Position numbers and translations under genes: made by a program. The notes beneath the pieces are model-generated. The model was not told the DNA's origin. It ran no database searches and saw only the letters and a list, made by a program, of their open reading frames with translations. Positions 15,401 to 30,400 of a DNA stretch of 64,000 nt are shown piece after piece; within the stretch, counting starts at the first letter, position 1, and every line of letters begins with the position of its first letter. Source of the DNA: Cyrtodaria siliqua (Eukaryota > Mollusca > Bivalvia > Adapedonta > Hiatellidae); contig JAWPHD010011252.1 in NCBI GenBank assembly GCA_037043455.1, forward strand, positions 21,624 through 85,623. The letters are read 5' to 3'.

Positions 15401-18400
15401 TCAAAACTTGTTCATAAAGACTGTATCTACCTTCAGTCTAACAACTCGGAATTAAGAACCTTGCCTTACCTGTGGTACAAGTTGTTCCGCTCCATCCTCC
15501 GGCACATGTGCACGTGTATTTGTTTTGACCGTTAATGCACGAGGCTCCGTTTTTGCATGGACTGCTGGAACATTCGTTTACATCTTAAAAGTACATGAAA
15601 GCATACGATTATATTTTAAGCATGTGGATCAAATCCATTTTGAAGAAACATAGTATTGTCAAAACTTCAAATATTATGTTTCTAATGTTTGTTTTCGAAA
15701 GCACAGGTATTGAAAACAAACATAAATAAATGAACATTTCAAATTTGTCTTTGAGAACTCCAGATTGTGTTTTTAAGCAGGTGACATTTTTACTTCCATA
15801 TTTAGGACCGTGGAATAAATTACATATTGGCCTGTATAAGTTGTCCATGCAGACACATGCATACGCAATCAAAGTAGGTCAATTTCCCATTATTATACCT
15901 CATATAAAACGCCCATGCTAAATCCCCATAGACAACAATGTCTACTATCTGACTCGATGGGTGATAGTGATATCAAATTAGATAGATAGATTCTTTATTT
16001 CCTCCAATGTACAGGAGAGCATATACATATAATTGTAACAAATACTACAAATTCAAAATTTAACATTAGCAAACGTTAACGTATATATATATATATAATG
16101 GATCAGAACTATATACATCGAGCAATACATGTCGATTAAGGATTATTTTACAATTAGACTAAACATGAGTGCAGAATTTGAAATAAATACTATTTATATG
16201 AATCATATATTGCCATGTATTATCATATGCATGTATCTTGCCGAAACGAAGCACAAGAAGACATAATGGTGCAATATACTCAGCTTAAATTAGTATAAAA
16301 ACCGTGTATCATATTGTCATATACCATATTTATGACTCTTGCCGAAACGAAACTCAAGATGTAAAAATGGTACATTTTACTCAGCTTCAAAGCTACTTTA
16401 TCTATTTCAATACACTACCACTCTTTTTCTTAGTTAAGTTATTTCCAATCCAATGATATAACATTCATAGCAACGTTTTCAAAAGAAAAAGTGAAATCTG
16501 TACGGATAATGAACATTGTTTTGGCCCGAGGGTTTTTTGTATAATAAAATATTATATTTAGTCCAAGGTTTCAAATGTAGTATTCAAAACATTTCCAAAA
16601 CTCTTGAAATATACTGAAATAGAATATATCTTTCCAACACAATGCAAAAACAAACTACTTTCTAAAATAGTTGGTAATTTTGGCTACTGCAATCGCTCAC
16701 ATAGTTAATATGTTATATGTACCTGCGTCGCAATTCGTCCCGGTCCATCCCGATGTACACGCGCATGAGTATTGCCCGCCGTTATTCGTGCACGTGGCGC
16801 CGTTCTTGCACGGAGTTGCGAGACATGGGTCTATGGTAATGAACATAATCATGTTACACATAACCTATTGAAACATTATTCTGGCTGTCTCTATATTATA
16901 AACAAACTGACGTTGCATATGTAAGGCATGGAATTGTTTCATTATCTAAAACTTGAGAAACAGTATTGGTTACGATGCTAAATTATAATAAAAACCTTTA
17001 AAAGGACACGGTCTTTATTTTTAAAAAACACTCGCGGCGCCCTATTAGTTTTTCTACATAACTTTCATTTGTTCAATCATTAATATTAATTATAAGAATA
17101 GTTTAAAGCAACTTGTTTTTGCATATTATTAACTGTTGATTAAAGATTAAAGATTAAAGAAGAAACAATTAAAATACAACATTTTATTTAATTATATGTA
17201 AGCGGGTTTAAAGTTAAAATGATACTGAATGAATACATCGAAACACTAATTTCAATATTTGATAAACACATATTACTAAACACTCCAAGATTGCCTTGTG
17301 TACCTTTAACGGTTTTGACTGACGGCACCTTTAACGGTTTCGACTGACGGCAGTGATTAATTGAATGTTATGATGTAAACTTTGCCGATTTATTCAGAAC
17401 TACAAAAAGGATCACGGGGTTTCTATGGAGATAAACTATACACGAAATGGAGAAGGGTATTTGTGTTTACTACATATAACATAAAGCTCACTTGGACACA
17501 CTATGCTTGAGTAGCAGTTCTTGACGTTGCTTGCTTCGCCGAGAATATCACATTTCGAGCCATCATTCAGTGGTGTGGGGTTTGTACACGTCCGTGTCCT
17601 CTGAAGAGTACCCGTCCCACATGTCTTAGAACAGGCAGTCCACTGTGTCCATGCCGTGTAGCCTCCATCTCCTGAAAATATATAAGATGGTGACTTATAG
17701 GCACGGTAATCGTTGTCATGGCAGCTGGTGTGCTAGATGCATACAAATGGCATTTCCATGGTAACCGACATATATATTAAAAGTATTCTCAGTTGCAAAA
17801 TAAAGTGTACACTGAGTTTTGTTTAGATTTAATTGTATAAAGTGCTTTTAGAATTAAATTGACAAATTCCCAGAATGAATATGAGATGTTTGGTACCAAA
17901 GTGTTTATCATTCCATTGCCAATATCATGTTGTCATTTGTTGAATCATTAAGGGACTGTCGCTGGATAAAGAGGATAGGGGTTTAAAGTAAAATTTTCAA
18001 AGCGTACACTTTCTTTTGCAACTGAGTATAGTTATAAAAGTCGAAAAATATATTTTTCATTCACAGAACGCAGTCACACAAAAGTACGCATACAAAAGTA
18101 CGGATACAAAAGTACGCAATACAAAAGTACGCATACAAAACGCATACAAAACAAACGACTATTACCGCCGTTAGGGCACTTGGGGATGTTTTCAGAAACA
18201 AGTGGGCCAGTTGAGTTAATTCGAATACTCGGCTTTTATCGAACCTCTGATGGTGTTTACAGTGGTCAACAAATAGTTGCAAATCCGGTAAAAAATCCGG
18301 ATGAATCATCCGCTTTTGATAATTAATTATGACTGAAAATAATGCTGTAGTTATCCACCATCTATATTGAATATTAGCAGCTAGACAACCCGATTCGAAG

Positions 18401-21400
18401 CAACCATTGTATTCCAAACTTATATTCTATTCTATGCAGACTGGCCCATTTGTTTTGGAATATTCTGGCGTCATTCTTCAAGTTTTAAAAATCCGTTTTT
18501 TGTCTAGAATAACAATTCTAAAACATCAAATTTGTTTATTTGAATGAAATTAACACATAATACGACTAATCGAGGGTCTTTAAATGTACTATTAAAGAGA
18601 ATGGTGTATTTTGATATTTATATATAAAAAATCGCAACTTTTCGAAATTTCAGGTGCTTTTGTGCTCCACCCTCTGTTGACTATTACAAGGATACAGTGG
18701 TGCACCAAACCTCACTCGCGCCCTATTGCTATCCCATTAAACGGGACAGTGTCAATAAAGAATGTCCCGCCAGGCTATATCTTCTAACAAACTAGGCAGC
18801 ATTAATAGGCAATATTAGTCTAGATGATCATGTATATATGAATACAATAAAAACCTCGAAAGCCATACAGCAAATACTGATTGACTTGACAGAAAATACA
18901 ACAATTAAAGATGGAATAATCGTTGTGATGGTTCACATTGTTATACGTCTTGTTTTAAAGGATACCTTCTACTGAGCATGGTTATTAAGAACTTGCGAAG
19001 CAGTCTGTGGTTCTTGAATGCATACTTGCGTGTAGCATATATGCGTGTACGAACGTATGTGCTTTTGTGAAGAATGATTAACGTTTTTTTAATAGAGTGA
19101 TTGGGTATTAACGTGTGAAAAGGTTTTAACGTATGCGAACGTTTTAATGATATGTTTAACGCGTTTTCATTGTTTGTTGACACCTGTTAGTACGTTTTAA
19201 ATGGATTTAATCACGTTATAAATTGTAATTGTTTTACACGTTATGTTTTGTCCCGAAAGAAAGTTTGGTATTCCTTGATAGGCAGAAAGTAGGTAACAAC
19301 AAAACAACCTTTGTTTCGAACATTGTGTAAAGTAAGAACCACTTAAGTAATCTTATTATGGTTTGACCTTAATGGCTGTAGTTTTCTATAGTTTCTCCTG
19401 ACTCCAAAATAGAAATAGAAACGAATTTTGGCCAGAATAAAGCATGTAAACCGGTCTTAGAGTATTCGCTGAAACACAATGCGAGTTGTCAATTTAGCTC
19501 ATATCCATCCTCATCTGACTCAAGGACAATAGAAGGCGGGGCTAGGACTGGGTTATAACAATAAACTAGACATGCTAGATGTTCTCAACTGTGTCTCCGG
19601 AATCTTACCAAGGAAAATCGGTCAGGCTGATGTTCTTGATTAACGCCATTGTTTACAATGTTAATCCTTAGTACCTATGTCAAACACATTGTTTTTGTAT
19701 CTGCAAACACGCGTACAACGGATACAGCGTGTATATTTAAGAGTGTGTTCCATCCATCATATAAATGCAGTGAATAGGCTAGATTCCATCTATTGATACA
19801 TTCGCAACATCTCGATTGTTCCTATTGGATACATCATACTAGGATGACGTCGCTTAAAATCACTGTAGATTCCCGACAAAACTCATAGCCAGTTAAAAAC
19901 AATATAACACAGTTGTGCACTGTCATTTAGCCGATTGCTCTATCTAAAACGTGTTAACATGAAAGCCCAGATTTTACCTCCATATGTTTAGTAATAACAA
20001 ACAAACAACACAAATCGTACATCACGTGTGTCTACCTACCATATGGTTTACATAGAAAAAGTACTATTTTCTGTTCCGTTGCTTTTTTGTTTAATGTTAA
20101 GCTTTTGAAGATAGTAGCCCGCCGAATTTTATACGAGGCTTGATCCCGAAAAATGTTTGTTCGTTCGTTCGTTCGTTCGTTCGTTCTTTCGTTCGTTTGT
20201 CTGTTTGTTTGTGTGTTTGTTTGTTTGTTTTACGTCGATTTCAACACAGGTCAAGTTATATATATTGTAGTGTTATGTACTTGTTAGAAATTATCCACAT
20301 TCCGTAAAGCTGGTGACCGATCAAATTCAAAAATCGGAATTATGCAATCGATCTTGGAGACATTTTAATTAAAAATAAACACAGTTACAAAATAAAAAAA
20401 ACTTGCACTTTTAATGGCGTTAAGTATTAACATGCCAGCAGTAATTGGTATGTCCTCAGCTCCAGTCGTTACTCTGTCTGTGGGTTGGTGTGAATACCGA
20501 TTTCTTCTCCGTGACACGCTTTCGTTAATAAGCCTGCTCGCCGTGGCAGGCCGTGTACGCTCATATGATTCTTTTAGTTGAACGCGACACATGTGTACGA
20601 ACCAGTCGTAGAACCAGTCGTGGAGGTGGTTTACTGTTGTGTGTATTGGACGACTGTGTATTGACATTTACATGGGGTAACTTTTGTGCGTCGGAGTTAT
20701 GACTTGAAGTAGTGGATGGGACCCATGTTCGAAATATGGAAGGCTGTACATACGATCTGGAAATATTACGGTCAATGGATATATTTGTGGATTTATCACT
20801 TGCATATATATGTGTGGATGTATCACGTCCCGATGGACAATTGCCTGCTGCCAAGGATGCCTGGTGTTCTGAATTTGTAAGTTCCATGTGTTCGTCATCA
20901 TTAATTTTCGTATCACTTGCGCTCATGCTCGGCGGTGTTTCTACAAGGTTTGATGGTCCACACTGGTAATTTTGCCAAGCTGTATCGTAGAACGCGGGAA
21001 CGTGGTAATGGGGCATTTTTGGGACGGATACAGTCTCAATATGGGAGAAGTCTGTAATCCGACTTCCTCTCATCGCAATTGACCATTCCGGAAATTCATC
21101 TTGAATAAGTTTACCGTCAGCTATCGTTTACCGTTAGCGGGATATAGTATTTTGACATTGGCTTTCTGATTTTGTGATTTGAGTTGTTTATATTTTGGCC
21201 ATAGTTTTTGTCGCGCTTCTGATAGTCCAAATCCAACGAAAATGGAGACCCTTTCAGCATGTATGCCCTGCTCATAATTTTTTCGATTTCACAGAAATCT
21301 CTAAAATGTACGAGTATAGGCCGCCGCCGGAAATAATTGTCACGTTTGCGTATTCCAAGCCTGTGTGCTCACGCATGGTACACGTTTACGGTATCAAGAT

Positions 21401-24400
21401 CAAATTTGGTCTCGATAAAATCACGAATAATTGAGAAACAGTTTTCACCTTGATTTTCAGCTATCCCACTAAATATCAAGTTGTTGCGCCTCGACCTGGC
21501 TTCTATGTCTATATATTTGTATGCTAATGTTTATAATATGTCCGTTTTTCTGTTTGTTACCTCAATTATTTGACCCATTCTCTCTCCCATAATTTTCGAA
21601 GAAGTCTGAAAGGTCGACATACCTTCGATACATTTATCCTGTCCAATTCTAATCTGATGAATTTCATCAAACAATATCGCGAACTTATCATCAGTAGATC
21701 CGTTTGCAAACTGTAATCGCATGTTATCACATTGTCCTGTGTTTTTCCGTTTACGTTTATTCAGTGTTTCGAAATCATCTTTATCCGCCAAATAAGTGAC
21801 AGTCAGCCGTGCCATCGAACGTTTTCGATACGGACATAATATTATGGCATAGTATGCTTGGATAATCCCATAACCAACACATGGTTGAATCTATTTTCGA
21901 TTAATCAATTCTGAATTGCATTTAAGACACTTAAGAAATAGAAGTCATGTGAAGTCATGTGAATTGTCTAACGATTAACCCGATGATCTGAACAAATTGG
22001 CAACTGTGTCCCGGTTCACACGTGTAGATAATGCTTGTTCTTTCATACATTTTTGGTAAAATGTTAGTTCTTCAAAATCTTGTCGGAGAGGGTACATGCA
22101 TTTGATAATAAGGTTAACAGCATAATGCACATGTGACATTAATTTATACCGCTATACGTTGGACTTGCAATGGTAACTGAATGTCCTTAACTCTTTTATT
22201 TTAGTTATATAACATTTAAATTGGGCGTGTTTGGTGTTTAATCCTTGGGTGCTTAATCTTTAAGATAGGCACACTCAAGTTTTGTTTAGTATGTAGATGT
22301 ATACTGGTAACGTTAGGTCTGAGGTAGATTACTAGGTCAGTAAGAATCAGACACACTCCAGGTCTGTTTATTATGTGGATGTATACGGGTAACGTTAGGT
22401 CTGAGGTAGATTACTAGGTCAGTAAGAATCAGACACACTCCAGGTCTGTTTATTATGTGGATGTATACGGGTAACGTTAGACCTTAGATAGAGAGATTAG
22501 TAGGTCAGTGAGGATAAGACACACTCCAGGTTTGTTTAGTATGTAGATGTTAGACCTGAGATAGACAGATTACTAGGTCAGTGAGGATAAGACACACTCC
22601 AGGTCTGTTTAGTATGTGGATGTATACGGGTAACGATAGACCTGAGATAGAGAGATTACTAGGTCAGTGAGGATAAGACACACTCCAGTTTTGTTTAGTT
22701 TGTAGATGTGTTCTGGTAACGTTAGGTCTGAGGTAGAGAGATTAGTAGGTCAGTGAGAATCAGACACACTTCAGTTTTGTTTAGTATGTAGATGTATACT
22801 GGTAACGTTAGGTCCGGGAGAGATTATTAGGTCAGTGAGGATCATACACACTCCAGATTTAAGTGTGTAAATATATAAGGGTAGTTTTGTGGTATAGAGA
22901 TTACTAGGTCGGTGACTTGTCGGGAATCTCTCTTAAAGATTAGCGCAACGCCGGTCAACAGTCACAAACCATCAACGATACATACAAAAGCGAGAATCGC
23001 TTAATCTCTTTAATGGCGTATATGTAGTTATAAGCTAGGGGAAAGAGTGCTAATTTGTTTACGATATGGAGGAGTCTTTCACTTACTTGGACATAAGCTT
23101 GGCACCACACAACTACGATATCCGGTATTGCTATCAGCACACTGGTTCCCGTCATACTGCGGCGCTGGGTTATTACAGACACGATAACGAGGCTGTTTAG
23201 CTTTGTATGTGCCTGAGCAGTAGCACGTGGTTGTCCAGGAACCCCACGCACCCCAGTTTCCGTTAACTGTTATGAAAAGAGAAAATAGAGTGAAGTGTAT
23301 AAACAACACGTTTATATCGAACTGTCCCACGCTGTTTTCCGAGGTTTATTTGAAGTTCAGGTACATTTTACCAACAAAACATACTTTTAAAATACTCCCA
23401 GGTGAATATATACTCTGTAAAAAAGTTTTGGACCATGGCAGTGTTCGAACCCGTACAATGATCGCTGAACCTTGACATTCGACCATAACCCTTATTATCT
23501 CAGTTGATAATTCACAATAGATCAACACTCAACAATAATTATCGTTTACAATGAAAGTTTGCGAAAAAATAATAATCTTTTTATTGGTTACTCGAATGTG
23601 TCCGTAACCGTTACTTTTTTTGGACTTTGCAACATTTTTTACAGACCCTTTGTGTGTTCGCGATATTTTTTTAAAATCAAATCTTGTTTGGAATTTAATG
23701 TTTCTGGTACCAAATTAACCGGGAAGGGTAGACCTTGGTTACTAAAAATAGGTACTTAAATTCTGTCCACTAGTTTTATTTTTATATGACTTTATATACC
23801 CCCTGGACCAAAACTTTTTTTACCGAGTATACTTCAAACAGTGATTTAGGTAACCCTAAATAACAAAATATGGCCATTCTAATGTAATTAACAATTAGTA
23901 AACTGAACTATTCGAATATTAAATAATAATAAGTTGGCAAATATGCAAGTTATGTAGAAAAGAAAATTAACGGGATGCCTTGCGTTTTGACATTTGAAAT
24001 TTGAAATTTGACATTTGACGTTTGAGTTTTGAAATTATCAAGACTGCACTGTTTACAGAAACCTAGACGAAAGAGCTATGCATCTCTGTTAGACTGGGCT
24101 TGGGTAACGTATTAACAACGTCATGGTCACCATTCTATGCGTACATTATTATTTCATATTAATAAATACATACTTGGAGTCGGTTTGGCACAGTCTTCAT
24201 CTTTCTTACCATCACCGTCATCATCTGAAACCAAAACATCGCTGGTAATGATACAAAATATAGACTGCTCCGTTTGCAACATAGCAACAGCTTAGCAATA
24301 GTGCACTATTTTCTGTGCTGTTGCAATCCGTCTAACAGAATGTCAAGATTTTGAACATACCGAAGGGTCAATATACACACGAGGCAGGATCCCGAAGACG

Positions 24401-27400
24401 GGATTGGCCAAGTTTTCACCATTGAGATTTTATTACATACTGACGGTCAGTGAAAATGCACCATTAATTCCATATGTTTGTGTTGTTGGATTATTCGCAT
24501 ACAATTCGGAATAAAACTGCTGAACCAATATTTTCTATATCTAAGTATTTAATATTGATACCTAACTTGTCTCAAATGTGTACTGGTAGGCAAATTTCTC
24601 CTTGTATACTTTTTTATGACAAGCAGTTACGCAGATATTTCCTTTGACGTTTAACATTGTTTACTATGAATAATAATAAAAACATGAAAACTGATCCACT
24701 AAATTTCAAGAAGCTTTAAAGGGACACACGGCAATCTAGAAGTGTTTGAAATGGGTGTCCCCATTTATATACTGAAAGGAAAAAGAAACGCATAATGGGT
24801 ATTTCCGCTATATATTGTACGTGTAATATTCTACTGCTAATCGAATTGTACAGGGTGACATTAGGCCTGTCCTTTCGGAAAGAAGGTTTAAACAGCACCG
24901 AACACACCAATGGTTACCCCTTTAAAGTTTCCTTATCGACAGAATGCGTATTTGGCTCAAGCAGGTGAGCAAACATAGGCCTATCTCTTAACATTAAACA
25001 CAATACTGAAATGGCTTGACTTTTTCAAGCGAAACTTCAACGTTTATGAATGTCGTGTAACAAAGTATACTTTGATTAAAAGGTCTACAACATTACAGAG
25101 TTGTCCTTTCTGTAATTAATTGTAGCCTCTTTTTGTACAAAACACGTTGATATATATCTGGAATATTACGTGGAATTAGGTGTATATAACAGTGAAGTAT
25201 ATGCAATTTTTGTCTCGCCTTTTCGAAGAAAAAAGAGACAGAGGTGTTGCTTTTCCTGCGGCGGCGGCAGCGGCGGCGGCGGCGTCAGCATTCAAGTTTT
25301 GCGTTTAGGTCATTTTCTCATAAACTGTATGCACTAGACCTTTCAAACTTTGCTTATAGTTGTATCATGGGTAGTACATCGCAACGTGACAAAGCAAATA
25401 TGAAAGTGGCCTTAACCCTCCAAGCAAAGGGCAAATAACTTACTAATTTTTAGGTTCAACTTTTGCGTTTAGGTCACTTTTTCACAAACTGTATGCACTA
25501 GACCTTTCAAACTTTGCTTATAGTTGTATCTTGGGTGGTACATGGCAACATGACAAAGCAAATGTGGAAGTGACCTTGACCCTCCTAGCAAAGGGCAGAT
25601 AACTTAATAATGTTTAGGTTCAACTTTTGCGTTTAGTTTACTTTTTCACAAACTGTATGCACTAGACCTTTAGAACTTTGCTTATATGTGTATCTTGAGT
25701 GATACATCGCAACGTGACAAAGCAAATGTGGAAGTGACCTTGACCCTCCAAGCAAGGGCAGATAATCTTATAATTTCTACCTTCAACTTTGGCGTTTAGG
25801 TCACTTTTGCACAAACTGTATGCACTAAGACCTTTCAAACTTTGCTTATAGTTGTATCTTGAGTGGTACATTGCAACGTCACAAAGCAAATTGGATGTGA
25901 CCCTCATCATGCAAGCAAAGGGCAGATAACTTTAATGTTACATTTACATCACTTTCTCATGAACTAGAATTATGCACTAGATGTTTTAAACCTAATTTAT
26001 AGCTTAATCTTTGGAAGAAAACACATTCTATTTGACATAGTTGTGTCTTCGGTAGTGCATCTTTTTCTTGGATGCCTGGATTTCATCTATGACCTTGACC
26101 TACTTTTTGGAGCTGATGAGTTTTAGCTCTATTGGCCATTTTTCAATTTTCATCCGATCTTTACTAAATTTTACCACATTGTTAATATCACTGAAAGCTC
26201 GCAAAAGTTAGAAAACCAGCCAGATCGGATCAATAACTGTAGAGTTATGGCCCATGATTTAGTTAAAATGCTATACTTTGCCTCGTTAATACGATAGGGC
26301 TTTCATTTTTCATCTGAGGGCTGGAGTGGCGCAGTCGGTAGCGCGGCGGATTTGTAACCGGAGGCCCCGCGTTCAATCCTCCGTGGTGCCACTGAGTTCC
26401 GTCGGTGTGTTCTTGGGTAAGACACTTTCCCTTAGCCCGTTTGTCGGATGGGGACGTAAACCGGGCGGTCCCGTGTATCGGTCTATCCTCCGAGAACGTT
26501 AAAGAACCATAGGAATCTATTCGATAATAAGAGTAGGGCAGGTTCTCGGATTCCTATGTATCCTTCCCCTCTCTCTTGGGCGGCCCTAAATAACCTATAC
26601 TGTGTTGATGAGCCGTTAAACAACATTCAATTCAATTCAATTCATTTTTCATCTGATCTTTACCAAACTTTACCGGATGTTTTGCCTTTTTTTTTTTATT
26701 ATTTAGTATATTTTTATTATTGTTTTTTAATAGATATATTTTTTTTTTATATATTTTTTTTTTTTAATTTTTTTTTTTTTTTTTTTTTGTTTTAATTTTT
26801 TTTTTTTTTTTTTTTTTGGTGTTAACGCCGTGTTAGCAGGCAGCATTGTCGCGTGCCTATTGCATTTTTCCGGTTCGATGATTTTTGATGGAGTTACGGC
26901 CCCATGACGTTTTTTTTTAATTTCTTGTCGGCGCTACTCCTTCTAAACGCCTTGTTGGATTTCGACGAAACTTGGCAGGAAGCATCGGTAAGATATCTAG
27001 TTGTGCATATCGCGCTTTTGTTCCAGTTTGCTGATTTATGACGGAGTTATGGCACTTTGACATTTTTACTTTAAATTTCTTGTCGGCGCTACTCCTCCTT
27101 AACGGATTGTTGGATTTTTACAAAATTCGACAGGAAGCCTCAGTATGATGTCTATTTGTGCAAAGCATGGTATATATCAATGAAATTTTGGACAAGTTCG
27201 AAAACCAGCTAGATCTAGTTAGTAACGACAGGTTATGGCCCTTGATTCGTTGAAAAATGCTATATTGTATTTTCCTTTGTTAAATCTGGAGTTACTTCAT
27301 TTTTTATCTTATCTTTACCATATTTGTTTAGAATGTTAATATACTCCCCCCCCCCCGCACCCCCCCGCCCCCCCGCCACCCACCCCACCCAACCCATTTT

Positions 27401-30400
27401 TATGAAATTTCATTCATAGAAGAAAGTGGGACAAATTCAAAAATGCCCATGCCAGACTAGACACAGCAGACTAATTGCCCATGATTACCAGGTGAGCGAT
27501 CTAAGGCCATCATATCCCTGTTGTTTTTGCAGTGTTTTTAAAAAAAAACTGATAGACAACCCTAGAGCATCCACAGGCCCTCTTGGGCGTCTTTCTTTTT
27601 TATAGATCTTTTTTTAAACAAATGCACTTAAATGTCATCTCAGCAAACGTCAAACTCGATTGTTTTTAGTTCCTAAATGTTTACAAACTTTCATTTAAGC
27701 ATCATTGACCTTTTTATTTTTAAGTCCAGCCCCCGTTAGGCGAGACATGTGAATCCACGGATTTCTTGTTTTGATTATGCGTTTCTTTTTCATTTCAGTA
27801 TATATCCAATATCATTTTTACTTTTATCCTGGTGACATTTAAATAAATCAAATTTTAAGTATTCACTATTTCGTCTTATTATCCTACAAGTTTTAATATA
27901 TTACTGGTGCAATAATATCAAAGATTAATAATATGCAAAAACAGATTGCTTAATACTATTGTTATAATTAATATTAATGATTGAACAAATGCAAGTTATG
28001 CAGAAAAATTAGCGGGACGCCGTGAGTTTTTAAAAAAATAAAAATATTGCCGTGTGTCCCTTTTATCTGTCTCGGAATAAATTCATTTTGGTTTTACTGG
28101 CCGTTTTATTGTTTGGCTTCTGACAATATTATGTAATGAATGCTTTTTGAGAAAATAATTTCTTTGTAGACTACGATGTAACTGAGGAAACCCGGAAATA
28201 CACGTGCATTTTATAACACCAAATGAATGTGAAATGCACTAAATCCAGATATTCATATAAAATGTTAAATGTCGACTCGTTATATGGATTGTATCATATT
28301 TTTTCCAAAATGCCTCAAATTCTAACTTTTAAAAGGATTTGTTTTGTTGTGCGTTTTCATTGACCGTGAGTATATATGTGTTCTCGCTGCGTATTGTAAA
28401 TGAATTCATATTATTTCTCTTGACGTATTTTTAATTAATGACCGATGAAACAGGGATGCTCCAATTTTGATACTGATAAACACCCATTGTAATCGAAAAA
28501 CATAGGAGGCGTTGAGGGGACAAGCTTTAGAATATCCCGTAACTCCGCCATGAATCATTCAAACGAAACGTCCTGACAATATGCATTACTAGGCATTATA
28601 CTGATACTTCATATGACGTTTCGTGAAAATCGGATGAAAAAATCGAAACAATTCAAAGTCTCATGTTGGATGAAAAACATAGGAGGAGATGAGCGGACTA
28701 ATTTTAGAATCGAAAAACTTCAAAGTCCCGTAACTCTGCCAAAGATCATTCAACCGGAACGTTCTGATAATATGCACTACTAGGCATCATTCTAATACTT
28801 TCTGTAAAGTTTCATTAAAATCGGTTGAAAAACATAGGAGTTGAGCGGACAAGGTTTACATGCGAGAAACTTCAAAGTCTCGTAACTCCGCTACAAAACA
28901 TTTAATCGGAACATCCTGATAATATGCACTTTTAGGCATCATACTGGTAATTTCGGTGAAGTTTCATGACATTCGGATGAGAAACATAGGTGGGGTTGAG
29001 CCGACAATGTTTGCATTCGAAACTATTCAAAGTCCCGTAACTCCGCCAAAAATGATTCAACCGGAATGTCCTGATAACATACTCTACTATATATCATACT
29101 GATACTTCCTATGAAGTTAAGAGAAAATCGGATGACAAACGTAGGAGGAGCTGAGCGGACAAAGTTTACATTCGAAAAACTTCAAAGTCCGCCAAAAAGC
29201 ATTTAACTGGAACCTCCCAACAATATGCGCTACTAGACATACTGATATTTCCTATGAAGTTTCGTGAAAATCGGATGACAAACGTAGAAGGAGTTGAGCG
29301 GACAAGGTTTACATTCGAAAAACTTCAAAGTCCCGTAACTCCGTCAAAAATCTTTCAACCGGAACCTCCCAACAATATGCGCTACTAGACATCCTATGGT
29401 AAAAATCGGCGGGAAAATGTAGCAAGAATTAAGCGGACAATAAAACAGGACAGATGGACAGACGGACGGACGGATGGGACGGCAACTATATGCTCCCCCG
29501 TGGAGCATAAAAGCACTGACATTGTATTGTGAGCTATGCATATATGTAAGTGTTTATGTGACACTTTAATATAAACAATAAACCAGTATTGGTATACCTA
29601 AGCATAGACCTGTAATATCTCAGTTTATTATACCTCACATAAAACACCCATGCTAAATCCCCATAGACAACAATGTGTAATTTCTTACTATCTCACGCGA
29701 GGGTGATAGTACAGGGTGATAGTAAATCGCAGGGAGATAGTAAAAATTATCGCATGCGCATGTTTCGGTGACGTCATCGGCTCAGTATGGTGAAATGCTG
29801 TATTTAATTCATCATAACTTCAAAAGTACTTAACCGATTTTAATAAACCACCACTCATTTTTTTTAGTTACGTCATTTACAAGCCACCGATATAACTTTC
29901 ATAGACATATTTTAAAAAAAGTTGTTTTTGAAAGAAAAAAAAAGAAGAAACAAATCCGGCAAAGTGAAATCTGTACTGAAAATGAATCTTATTTTGGCAC
30001 GAGCGGATTTCGGTATAAAAAAATAAATATCACATTTATAAGAGGGTGATAGTAAGAATGTTAACCTTTCGGATATTGATTATCACCCTCGGCTTCGCCT
30101 CGGGCGATAATCGTATCCTCAGGGTGAACATTCTTACTAACACCCTCCCATGAATGTGATATTTATATATTATCATAACTTCAAAAGTACTTTATCGATT
30201 TTAATAAACTACCACTCATTTTATTAGTTACGTTATTTACAATCCAACGCTATAACTTTCATTGACATATTTTGAAAAAAAATGTTTTTGAAAGAAAGAA
30301 AATCCGGCAAAGTGAAATCTGTTCTGAAAATGAACCTTATTTTTGCACGAGCGGATTTCGGTATAATAAAATAAATATCACATTCATGAGAGGGTGATAG

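Larger units (their letters stand above)
24717..28063. mobile_element. Nested element stack: outer inverted repeat AAAGGGACACACGGCAAT
   Basis: AAAGGGACACACGGCAAT at 24717 recurs inverted near 28046-28063. Inside it lies a MITE of the 929-1417 family (ends at 24766 and 27806), which is itself interrupted by the GTCTCGCC element at 25211-27748, which holds the SINE at 26318-26640. Confidence 0.7.

Noticed and set aside
18061..18417. 118-residue minus-strand open frame
   Set aside because: No family resemblance; the Cys/Val-rich end arises from a simple AAAAGTACGCATAC repeat.
26318..26392. Functional tRNA gene
   Set aside because: It has A and B boxes but is the head of a 323-bp SINE with target duplications and imperfect tRNA stems.
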